Source of the DNA: Planctomycetaceae bacterium
GTDB taxonomy: Bacteria; Planctomycetota; Planctomycetia; Planctomycetales; Planctomycetaceae
Assembly: GCA_041398825.1 (NCBI GenBank)
Contig: JAWKTX010000003.1
Coordinates: 124,001 to 188,000, forward strand
DNA length: 64,000 nucleotides
Reading direction: 5' to 3'
The notes beneath the pieces were generated by a model. The model did not search any database, was not told the DNA's origin, and was given only the letters and a program-made list of their open reading frames with translations. Shown one piece after another: positions 18,285-25,943 of the stretch (the stretch's first letter is position 1; each line of letters begins with the position of its first letter). A program made the translations under genes and the position numbers.

Positions 18285-18727
18285 CAATCCAGGCAAGGAC
18301 GATTCCTGTCAGCCTACCTGAAGACCGGTCACGGGCTGACGGGTTGGTGAATGTGCAATTGGAGCGTACAGGAGGTTGATAGAGGCAGAACCGAACAGCC
18401 GCTGCGCCAACTGTCCGATGAAGAATCAGGACAGGCACGCTGGACGGCTGTCAAGCGTCGTATTTTCAGGTCTCGCGCTCGAACCAGTACGGCCGTGACG
18501 TTCCTCGTGTTACCAGCCAGTTGAAAAACAGGCCGGCGCGTTTCAAAGATTCCGGAAACGCTCGAGTTTTGCCACTGAGTCGCGCGAATTGGCACCATGC
18601 GGGAGGCATTTCACGGGGCATTTGAGTTCTGGGAGTCGTAAATTGGTAAGAATTCACAATTCCGCGACGTCACGAGCCGTGGTGTGAACCCGGTTGAACT
18701 TCTGCCTCTCGATTCTAATATGCGGTC
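18285..18727. other. Intergenic region with a dispersed repeat
   Basis: About 440 bp between the CorA-like and glycosyltransferase genes, both rightward. It contains one diverged copy of the repeat also found after purH (18411-18474). No coding frame here looks real. TAATAT at about 18716-18721 could be a -10 element for the next gene, but no matching -35 is obvious. Confidence 0.45.
18411..18474 (+). repeat. Dispersed intergenic repeat, diverged copy B
   Basis: CTGTCCGATGAAGAA at 18411-18425, CAGGACAGGCACGC at 18427-18440 and CGTCGTATTTTCAGGTCTC at 18456-18474 match, in order and with the same 15-nt spacing between the last two blocks, the reverse complement of 32859-32936 after purH. The ends here are decayed, so the inverted termini seen in the other copy are not clear. 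No open frame is conserved between copies. Confidence 0.75.
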
Positions 18728-19486
18728 ATGAGCGAACGCATTCTAACAGCCTTGCCGGTCTACAACGAACAATCGCATGTGGCAGAAGTCATATCCGAGG
18801 TGTTGTTGCACGTGGAAGAAGTTCTGGTCGTAGACGATGGATCGACGGATTCCACCAGCGAGATTCTGGCCCGACAGTTTCCACAGGTGCATATGATTCG
18901 CCACGAACGGAACCTTGGATACGGTGCCGCTCTGAAATCCGCATTCGATTTTTCTCTCCGCTGCGGCTTTGATGTTCTGGTCACAATGGATTGTGACGGG
19001 CAGCATCAGCCTCAGTTCCTGCGGGAAATTGCGGCCCAGTTGTGCGAAGGGAATATTGCCTTCGATATGGTTTCGGGCAGCCGATACCTCAAGTCTTTCG
19101 GTGAAAATACTTTACCGCCGGAGGATCGCCGTGCCATCAATCGACGAATTACGAATTGTCTGAATGAGCAGCTGGGGTTCAACCTGACGGATGCGTTTTG
19201 CGGATTCAAAGCTTACCGGGTGTCCAGTCTCGCGGATCTTGATATCACCGACAACGGTTACGCGATGCCATTGCAGCTTTGGGTGCAGGCGTCCGATTTG
19301 AGATGGCGAGTGACAGAATTCCCTGTACCGCTGGTTTATCTGGATGAAGCACGATCGTTCGGTGGATCGCTTGACGATGCAACCATTCGGATGAACCATT
19401 ACCGTTCCGTGCTGAATGCCGAACTCGAACGCCGCGGAATGCATCAGCGATTCACCAGCGATTGCGGATCATCCGGTGCGAAGTAG
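18728..19486 (+). CDS. Family 2 glycosyltransferase (polyprenyl-phosphate sugar transferase type)
   Basis: 252 residues with a GT-A fold. LTALPVYNEQSHV is the GT2 opening strand; VLVVDDGSTDST is the nucleotide-sugar binding motif; VTMDCDGQHQPQFL contains the DxD-like metal site. The rest (FCGFKAYRVSSL) is close to dolichyl- or undecaprenyl-phosphate mannose/glucose transferases. There are no transmembrane segments, so it is a peripheral cytoplasmic enzyme that would charge a lipid carrier or build a glycan. It is not next to other glycan genes, so the product cannot be named. Confidence 0.9.
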   Translation: MSERILTALPVYNEQSHVAEVISEVLLHVEEVLVVDDGSTDSTSEILARQFPQVHMIRHERNLGYGAALKSAFDFSLRCGFDVLVTMDCDGQHQPQFLREIAAQLCEGNIAFDMVSGSRYLKSFGENTLPPEDRRAINRRITNCLNEQLGFNLTDAFCGFKAYRVSSLADLDITDNGYAMPLQLWVQASDLRWRVTEFPVPLVYLDEARSFGGSLDDATIRMNHYRSVLNAELERRGMHQRFTSDCGSSGAK

Positions 19487-19622
19487 CTATCGGTTATTTC
19501 CAAAAGTGCTCTGGACGCTCGAACCTGTGGAGTTCATTCTGTCATGCGTTCTGCGGCTGGTCTGAGAAAGATGATGGCGTCGTACACGCAACGAGCTGAA
19601 GACAACTCTAAGGTCTGAATAC

Positions 19623-20786
19623 TTGTCCTTCCCCGAATTGAACAATCTCCGCGATTCGAACGACCGAGATCCCGGCGAACCATCACAGCCAAACCATGCG
19701 GATCTGCTTCCGGTGCTTGCAACTTCCAATCAAGTTGCCGTCTCCGATACGCGCATCCCGATTCTTCAGTTGACAGACGACGAACTCAGCGACTGGCTCA
19801 AACAGCAGGGGCAGCCCGCTTTCCGGCAGAAGCAGATCCGAAAATGGCTGATCCGACGGCGAGTCCAAAGTTTTGACGAGATGACGGATTTGCCTGCTAA
19901 GTTGCGGGATCGATTGTCCGAGTGTTTCCGGTTTTCTTCGTTCGAAATCACCGGGCATCAGGTAGCTTCTGATGAAACTGAGAAGCTTTTGATGAGATTG
20001 AGCGACGGAGAACTTGTGGAATGTGTGTTGATGCGGGATCCGGGCCGCCGAACCGTATGCATAAGCACGCAGGTCGGTTGTGCGATGGGGTGCGTCTTTT
20101 GTGCAAGCGGTCTGCTGGGCGTAAAACGTAATCTGAATGCTGCGGAGATCTTCGAGCAGGTTCTTGCTTTGCACCGTCTGATGAAGGACGACGAACAGAT
20201 TACGAATGTCGTGGTCATGGGCATCGGAGAACCGCTGGCAAATTACGAATCACTGATGGCAGCTCTGGATGTGCTCACGGCCGAGGATGCGTTCGGCCTT
20301 GGAGCTCGACGCATCACAGTTTCAACCGTCGGTTTGCCGGAGAAAATTCGTGAGTTTGCGCGATCCGGTAAACAATTCAACCTGGCAGTTTCACTGCACG
20401 CACCCAATGACATGCTGCGGACAGAAATCGTCCCTGTGAACAGGAATATTGGTATCAGGGATATCATTGACGCTGCCGATTACTACTTCTTTCATACCGG
20501 GCGGCGCATCTCATACGAATACGTGATGCTTGCGGGCGTGAATGATCAGCCGCACCATGCGAAAGAACTAGCGAATCTGCTGCGTGGTCGAAACGCACAT
20601 GTGAATCTGATTCCTATGAATGGAGTCACCGAACTGGTGATGACCGCTCCTCGTGAACCAGATGCTCAGCGTTTTTGCGAACTGCTCGAACAGGATGGCA
20701 TTGTGGCCACTATCCGAAAGAGGAAGGGCGCTGACATTGATGCTGCGTGTGGGCAGCTCCGTCTGAATCGGATGGCGCGGGAATAG
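19623..20786 (+). CDS. rlmN: Dual-specificity rRNA/tRNA adenine C2-methyltransferase RlmN
   Basis: 387 residues from a TTG at 19623; AAGG lies about 12 nt upstream, but the true start could be a little further in because the first 45 residues are not conserved. It is a radical-SAM enzyme that methylates C2 of A2503 in 23S rRNA and A37 in some tRNAs. The [4Fe-4S] cysteines are C153, C157 and C160 (CAMGCVFC). Also present are the SAM motif MGIGEPLANY, the SLHAPND region, and RKGADIDAACGQLR, whose Cys is the methyl carrier's partner. Length and order are normal. Confidence 0.95.
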   Translation: MSFPELNNLRDSNDRDPGEPSQPNHADLLPVLATSNQVAVSDTRIPILQLTDDELSDWLKQQGQPAFRQKQIRKWLIRRRVQSFDEMTDLPAKLRDRLSECFRFSSFEITGHQVASDETEKLLMRLSDGELVECVLMRDPGRRTVCISTQVGCAMGCVFCASGLLGVKRNLNAAEIFEQVLALHRLMKDDEQITNVVVMGIGEPLANYESLMAALDVLTAEDAFGLGARRITVSTVGLPEKIREFARSGKQFNLAVSLHAPNDMLRTEIVPVNRNIGIRDIIDAADYYFFHTGRRISYEYVMLAGVNDQPHHAKELANLLRGRNAHVNLIPMNGVTELVMTAPREPDAQRFCELLEQDGIVATIRKRKGADIDAACGQLRLNRMARE

Positions 20787-20895
20787 TCGTCGAGGCCAGC
20801 GGTCATTCCGCCTGTGGATTTCCCGGTTCAGCGGAACCTGCTCCGGGCGATCACGAATTCCCCCAGTGGTGGGCAGAGTTGAAAGGGCAATTGAG

Positions 20896-22281
20896 ATGAA
20901 TCGGGTGATGGTTATCAATGTTGTCGGGCTTACGCAGGACATGATTGGTACGAACACTCCTAACATTCGTGCACTGGCGGATGGTGGATTTGGCACCCCG
21001 ATGCAAACCGTGCTTCCTGCGGTGACATGTTCCGCGCAGGCAACGATGCTGACCGGGGAAATGCCGTCGTCCCACGGGATTGTCGGGAACGGCTGGTATT
21101 TTCGAGAACTATCGGAAGTGATGTTCTGGAAGCAATCAAACCATTTGATTCATGGTGAGAAGGTCTATCAAACGGCCAGGCAGCGTGATCCCGCTCACAC
21201 AACCGCCAAAATGTTTTGGTGGTACAACATGTACGCCGATGTCAACTGGTCCGTGACTCCCCGGCCGTCCTATCCCGCTGATGGCCGCAAGGTCCCCGAT
21301 ATTTACAGTGAACCATCGAACCTTCGGGAGGATCTTCAGGGCAGCCTCGGTCGATTTCCGCTTTTCAACTTCTGGGGCCCCACAGCAGATATCAGAAGCA
21401 GTTCGTGGATTGCAGATGCAAGCCTTCGTGTCTGGAATCAATATCAGCCTTCACTGATGCTCGTCTATCTTCCGCACCTGGACTACAACCTGCAGAGAAT
21501 TGGCCCCGAAGATCCTCGCATTCATACGGACATCCGATTGGTGGATGCAGAAGCAGGCAAACTGATTCAGGCTGCCAGACAGTCCGGGGCGGAAGTCGTT
21601 GTACTCAGTGAATACGGAATCACACAGACGAAACACGCGATTCACATCAACCGAATTCTGCGTGATCGCGGATACCTGCGGGTGCGGCAGGAACCACTGG
21701 GATGGGAGACACTGGATTGTGGTGCGTCACGGGCATTCGCTGTCGCGGATCATCAGGTTGCTCATGTTTATGTCCAGCGTTCTGCTGACCTGGAAGATGT
21801 CCGGCGCCTACTTCTGTCAACTCCGGGGGTCGAAGCTGTCCTGCGACGAGAGGAACAAAGAGAATTCGGTCTGGATCACGCACGAAGCGGTGACCTGGTG
21901 GCCATTAGTCATCGCGATGCGTGGTTTACTTACTATTTCTGGCTGGATGATACGATGGCTCCGGACTATGCCCGCACCGTCGACATCCACAGGAAACCCG
22001 GTTACGACCCGGCGGAATTGCTGTTGGATCCAAATCTGAAGATTCCGGGACTTCGCATTGCCTGTCGACTTGCGAAGAAAATGATGGGGTTTCGCTATTA
22101 CATGGACGTGATTGGTCTGGACGCCGATGTGATTCGGGGCAGTCACGGTCGACTGCCGGATTCCGATCGTATGGAATCTGACGCTCCGGTGTTCATTTGC
22201 TCCAGAAAGTCCATGGAGCGGGATGGCTTGCACGTCCGCGATGTCAGAAATCTGCTTCTGCAGCTGCAATTCGAGTCATAA
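20896..22281 (+). CDS. Alkaline-phosphatase-superfamily nucleotide pyrophosphatase/phosphodiesterase
   Basis: 461 residues from the ATG at 20896 (AAAGGG upstream). MVINVVGLTQDMIG starts the metal-binding core; AVTCSAQATMLTGEMPSSHG carries the nucleophile Thr and the family's T-G-xxPxxHG loop; YLPHLDYNLQRIGP gives the Asp/His ligands; the usual DHGM is VLSEYGITQTKHAIHIN. HGRLPDS near the C-terminus matches the last histidine site. The family hydrolyses phosphodiester or pyrophosphate bonds. Similar proteins occur in planctomycete and cyanobacterial ebo-type clusters, but no other ebo gene is seen here. No signal peptide, so cytoplasmic. Confidence 0.85.
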   Translation: MNRVMVINVVGLTQDMIGTNTPNIRALADGGFGTPMQTVLPAVTCSAQATMLTGEMPSSHGIVGNGWYFRELSEVMFWKQSNHLIHGEKVYQTARQRDPAHTTAKMFWWYNMYADVNWSVTPRPSYPADGRKVPDIYSEPSNLREDLQGSLGRFPLFNFWGPTADIRSSSWIADASLRVWNQYQPSLMLVYLPHLDYNLQRIGPEDPRIHTDIRLVDAEAGKLIQAARQSGAEVVVLSEYGITQTKHAIHINRILRDRGYLRVRQEPLGWETLDCGASRAFAVADHQVAHVYVQRSADLEDVRRLLLSTPGVEAVLRREEQREFGLDHARSGDLVAISHRDAWFTYYFWLDDTMAPDYARTVDIHRKPGYDPAELLLDPNLKIPGLRIACRLAKKMMGFRYYMDVIGLDADVIRGSHGRLPDSDRMESDAPVFICSRKSMERDGLHVRDVRNLLLQLQFES

Positions 22282-22359
22282 TGGTGGAGGAACGCGAGGA
22301 TTACTGCAAAAATTCGCCGCCGACATCATTTCTGAAATGGCATAAAGGACGAACCCGGT

Positions 22360-23724
22360 ATGGCTGATCGCAAGCAGTCACAGAAGAAAGCCAAAGGGGC
22401 TGAACCAGAAGAACAGGAAGAGGATCTCGAACAAGTCCTCTTTCAGGGGCCGATGTTTGGGAGGGAAGCGAATCTGAAGGCCAACGCAAGGCTGGTTCAG
22501 ATGGCTTTAGTGCCGGTGAAAAACATGATCAGCGACGCGCTGGCCCGGCGGTCACACACGGTCGTCATGGAACCCGCCAATAATCGCGTCGGTATTCGTT
22601 TTGTCATTGATGGCGTCGCCTATCCTGCGGCAGCAGTGCCAGGGTCAAAAGGAATGGCGATGCTGCAAATGATGAAACTATTAGCAGGATTGGACATCAA
22701 TCAGCGTCGAGAGCCGCAGGAGGGTGGCGTAAAGGCAGAGTTCGAAGGCACTCCGTACCAGTTGCTTGTGGATTCAACGCCCGTCAGGACCGGTGGGGAA
22801 CGCGTCCGAATCAAGATCGAGAACACAAAGAAATCGCTCGTTAAGCCGGCCGACGTTGGGATGCCGGAAACGCTGAAGGAAAAGATTCGACACTTTACGT
22901 CCGACCGAAGCGGAGTCGTGCTGGTGTGCGGCCCCGCAGACACGGGCGTAACAACGTTGTCCATTTGTACCCTGCATGCGATCGATCCTTATCTGTATTC
23001 AGTCTACAATCTGGCCGATGTCCGCGGCAAAGAACTCACTAACGTGACAGACTTTACTCCGGAAGAAGGTCATGACCTGGAAATGAGCCTTGAACGTCTG
23101 GAGCGTCGAGAGGCTGATGTTCTTTTCATGGATCCGCTGACGCCTGACGTTGCACAGACGATTTTTGACTTTTCCGACCGTCTCTCGTTTGTCGCCGAAA
23201 TCAAATCGAATTCCCCCATTGAAGCCATTCAAAAGCTGCTTCAATGGGTGGGGCCGGACTCTGTCATCAAAGGTTTGCGGGGAATTCTCACGCAAAAATT
23301 GATTCGCCAGTTGTGCGAAGACTGCAAACAGGCGTTTCGTCCAAACCCGCAATTGCTGAAACGTCTGGGGCTACCACCAGAGACGAGCGTGTTGTATCGA
23401 GCGCCGGCACCGCCTGCTCCCGACGATCCCAATGCGCAAACAGTGGAAGAATTGTGCGACGCCTGTGATGGATCACCTTATCATGGACGCGTGGCTGCAT
23501 TCGAACTACTGGAGATCACCGATACAATGAAGGAAGTGATCGCAGAAGGTGCTGACCCGGCCGCAATCCGAAAACAAATGGTGGAAGACGGGCAGTTGAC
23601 ACTGCAGAAAGATGCCCTTCGTCTTGTTGTCGAAGGAAAGACTTCTCTGGAAGAAGTGCAGCGGTCGTTCCAGCCACCCGGCGGGCGCCGGCCACCCAAG
23701 CGTCGTCCGCGCCCACAACGATAG
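22360..23724 (+). CDS. GspE/PilB-like protein with degenerate ATPase site
   Basis: 454 residues. The overall fold follows the secretion/pilus ATPases: an N2-like segment (SHTVVMEPANNRVGIRFVID), the core, and a four-cysteine zinc finger (C319, C322, C366, C369) followed by GRVAAFELLEI. Each catalytic box is altered. Walker A reads GPADTGVTT (residues 191-199), with Val197 where Lys is needed. The Asp box region is VYNLADV. Walker B reads ADVLFMDPL without the GEIRD tail. The His box is AEIKSNSPIEAI in place of LHTNDA. The MshEN/GspE-N domain is also absent. Known GspE enzymes power type II secretion or type IV pili; this one is probably a non-catalytic subunit or regulator (inference). The C-terminus is Arg/Pro-rich. 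It lies 79 bp after the phosphodiesterase gene. Confidence 0.85.
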   Translation: MADRKQSQKKAKGAEPEEQEEDLEQVLFQGPMFGREANLKANARLVQMALVPVKNMISDALARRSHTVVMEPANNRVGIRFVIDGVAYPAAAVPGSKGMAMLQMMKLLAGLDINQRREPQEGGVKAEFEGTPYQLLVDSTPVRTGGERVRIKIENTKKSLVKPADVGMPETLKEKIRHFTSDRSGVVLVCGPADTGVTTLSICTLHAIDPYLYSVYNLADVRGKELTNVTDFTPEEGHDLEMSLERLERREADVLFMDPLTPDVAQTIFDFSDRLSFVAEIKSNSPIEAIQKLLQWVGPDSVIKGLRGILTQKLIRQLCEDCKQAFRPNPQLLKRLGLPPETSVLYRAPAPPAPDDPNAQTVEELCDACDGSPYHGRVAAFELLEITDTMKEVIAEGADPAAIRKQMVEDGQLTLQKDALRLVVEGKTSLEEVQRSFQPPGGRRPPKRRPRPQR

Positions 23725-23811
23725 TATTTGAACCAACCGCATCTGACTGAAAATGATCGAACCGGCAGTGAGGGACGAAGCTGCGTCTTCGAATACGAAA
23801 GAGTTTGGCAA

Positions 23812-24999
23812 ATGAAATTTGTGTCACTGTTGAAACCTGTGTCACTTTGCTGTCTGTCTTTTCTTGCATACGGCGTGACGGCCGGGATGTCACGAGCAGA
23901 GGATATCCCTGGAATTGTGAACGCAAAACCCGCGGATGGGTTGTCGGTGCAGACGGAAAAAGGATGGATGGTTCCTTACGATGTGACGATTCCCAACACG
24001 GACGTCACGTTTCGCATGATTCCCGTTCCACCCGGAGAATTCCTGATGGGCAGTCCTTCCAGTGAAGAAGGACGTGAAGACATCGAAGGTCCCCAACGCA
24101 GGGTTGCCGTACAGCCATTCTGGATGGCAGAAACAGAAGTCACGTGGGAACAATACAAGTTGTTTATGAATCTCTATCGATCGTTTAAAGAGTTTCAGTC
24201 GAAGCGACAGCGTCTGGTGACAGACGAGAACATGATTGATGCCATTACCGCCCCGACGCCACTTTACGAGCCGGACTTTACGTTCGAGTTTGGTGATGCC
24301 CCCCAACAAGCTGCTGTGTCTATGACGCAGTATTCTGCAAAGCAATTCACCAAGTGGATTTCCGGCATCACTGGACAGCAATACCGATTGCCGACTGAAG
24401 CAGAATGGGAGTACGCCTGTCGCGCGGGGACAACCACGCGATGGTCGTTCGGTGATGACCCGGCCACGCTGGGTGAGTATGCATGGTACGAAGAAAACAG
24501 TGGCGAGGGTGGCACGAAACTCGTGCGTCAGAAGAAGCCAAATCCCTGGGGTCTGTATGACATGCATGGCAACGCTGCAGAATGGGTCCTGGATTCCTAT
24601 GAAGAATACAAGACGAAGGATGGCGTTGTCGACGCTGCAACGGACTGGCAACGCACTGATCAGCCATACCCTCGCACAGTTCGTGGCGGATCGTGGGAGT
24701 TTCCGGCAGAACAGTGTCGCAGTGCATCCCGCCTCGGATCTGACGATGAAGCGTGGAAGGAATACGATCCAAATCTGCCGCTTAGCCCATGGTGGTTCAC
24801 TACCGATCCCGCGCGAGGCGTTGGATTTCGGCTGACGCGACCATTGAAATCCGTCGACCGTAATACCATGGAGCAATTCTGGATGATCGATAGCGAGGAC
24901 ACAGAATTTGATGTGGGAGATCGAATTCGCGAAGGACGTGGTGTACTCGGTCTGGTCGACAAAGATCTTCCCGCGGCGATCAAGTCTCTGGATGAATAG
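23812..24999 (+). CDS. Secreted FGE-sulfatase (SUMF1-like) domain protein
   Basis: 396 residues from the ATG at 23812, chosen because it gives a clean signal peptide (KFVSLLKPVSLCCLSFLAYG, cleavage near SRAED). The domain has RMIPVPPGEFLMGSP, MAETEVTWEQYKLFM, YRLPTEAEWEYACRAGTTT, WGLYDMHGNAAEWV, RTVRGGSWEF and GFRLTRPL, the standard formylglycine-generating-enzyme superfamily course. The paired copper-binding cysteines of true sulfatase activators are not both present (only QCRSASR), so it is more likely one of the many family members with a binding or lectin-like role. An upstream start 28 codons earlier is possible but would hide the signal peptide. Confidence 0.88.
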   Translation: MKFVSLLKPVSLCCLSFLAYGVTAGMSRAEDIPGIVNAKPADGLSVQTEKGWMVPYDVTIPNTDVTFRMIPVPPGEFLMGSPSSEEGREDIEGPQRRVAVQPFWMAETEVTWEQYKLFMNLYRSFKEFQSKRQRLVTDENMIDAITAPTPLYEPDFTFEFGDAPQQAAVSMTQYSAKQFTKWISGITGQQYRLPTEAEWEYACRAGTTTRWSFGDDPATLGEYAWYEENSGEGGTKLVRQKKPNPWGLYDMHGNAAEWVLDSYEEYKTKDGVVDAATDWQRTDQPYPRTVRGGSWEFPAEQCRSASRLGSDDEAWKEYDPNLPLSPWWFTTDPARGVGFRLTRPLKSVDRNTMEQFWMIDSEDTEFDVGDRIREGRGVLGLVDKDLPAAIKSLDE

Positions 25000-25104
25000 A
25001 ATCATCCAGTCGGATAAACTTGATGCCAGTGCTCCGATGCCTGTTGCTCCAATGCACAGATTCGGTAGCGTCATTCGGGGCTTTTCATTTCAGGTCAACC
25101 ATGG

Positions 25105-25926
25105 ATGAACACCATTCGTATTCTGCAATTGACAGACTTGCATGTCTTTGATGAACCCGAGAAGTGCCTGAAAGGCATTCCGACGCGGGAATCGTTGCTG
25201 AATGTTGTGAAGCACATTCGCGAAACACAGGCCGACTTCGATCATGTGGTGATCACTGGAGATCACACGCACGACGAGAAACCGGAAAGCTATCAGGCTG
25301 TCCGGTCAATTCTGGGAGACTGGGGCTCCAAACTCTGGCAAGTGCCCGGAAATCACGACGACCGTGATGTACTGCGCTCAGTCTTTGAAGATCGCGTTGC
25401 CGGGGCGATACCGGGGCGCATCACCTTTCAGTTTGAGGCCGGCAACTGGCTGTGTCTGGGGCTGGATACACATGTTCCCGGGCAGGTCCATGGGCAAATC
25501 GATCAGGAACAGATCGACTGGATTGAATCGGCCGTAGCATCGCATCAGAGCAATTTGTCTGAAGAGGAATCCGCCAGTGCCTTCTGCGTCGGACTTTTCT
25601 TACATCATCCGCCCGTGATGCTGGGCAGCCCCTGGATGGATGCCATTGGACTGCATGGCATGGACCGCCTGCAATCGATGATCATCAGGAATCCCGCGAT
25701 AAAGTTTTGTTGTTGTGGCCACGTTCATCATGAATCTTCAAATCAAATAGGACAGTGCCAGGTTCTGACGACTCCGTCTACCGGAATTCAGTTCGCCCCT
25801 GAGGGTGAAGTGCCGAACTTTGTCGCTGGCGCTCCGGGCTTTCGAATTATCGAACTCCATGATGCCTCATTTACAACCCGCGTGGAACGACTGCCGCAGG
25901 TGAGATACATACCGGTAGACAACTAG
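25105..25926 (+). CDS. Metallophosphoesterase, CpdA-like (class III cyclic nucleotide phosphodiesterase)
   Basis: 273 residues. All five calcineurin-like metal motifs are present in order: LTDLHVF (D11, H13), ITGDHTHDEK, VPGNHDDRD, LHHPPV and CGHVHHES. The order and length match E. coli CpdA, which hydrolyses cAMP, and related phosphodiesterases. The substrate is inferred only from the family. Cytoplasmic, no signal. It starts 105 bp after the FGE-like gene and is followed 17 bp later by the GlcD-GlcE fusion, so those two are probably one transcript. Confidence 0.88.
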   Translation: MNTIRILQLTDLHVFDEPEKCLKGIPTRESLLNVVKHIRETQADFDHVVITGDHTHDEKPESYQAVRSILGDWGSKLWQVPGNHDDRDVLRSVFEDRVAGAIPGRITFQFEAGNWLCLGLDTHVPGQVHGQIDQEQIDWIESAVASHQSNLSEEESASAFCVGLFLHHPPVMLGSPWMDAIGLHGMDRLQSMIIRNPAIKFCCCGHVHHESSNQIGQCQVLTTPSTGIQFAPEGEVPNFVAGAPGFRIIELHDASFTTRVERLPQVRYIPVDN

Positions 25927-25943
25927 ATTTCTGGTGTACGCCG

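Noticed and set aside
20896..22281. Membership of an ebo gene cluster
   Set aside because: Only the phosphodiesterase resembles one; no UbiA, TatD or cyclase gene adjoins it.
23812..24999. Active sulfatase-activating formylglycine enzyme
   Set aside because: The pair of active-site cysteines cannot be placed and no sulfatase gene is nearby, so I call only the superfamily.
23890..25074. 394-codon open frame on the minus strand
   Set aside because: Antisense to the FGE-like gene, whose motifs are clear; the antisense product is compositionally odd and matches nothing.
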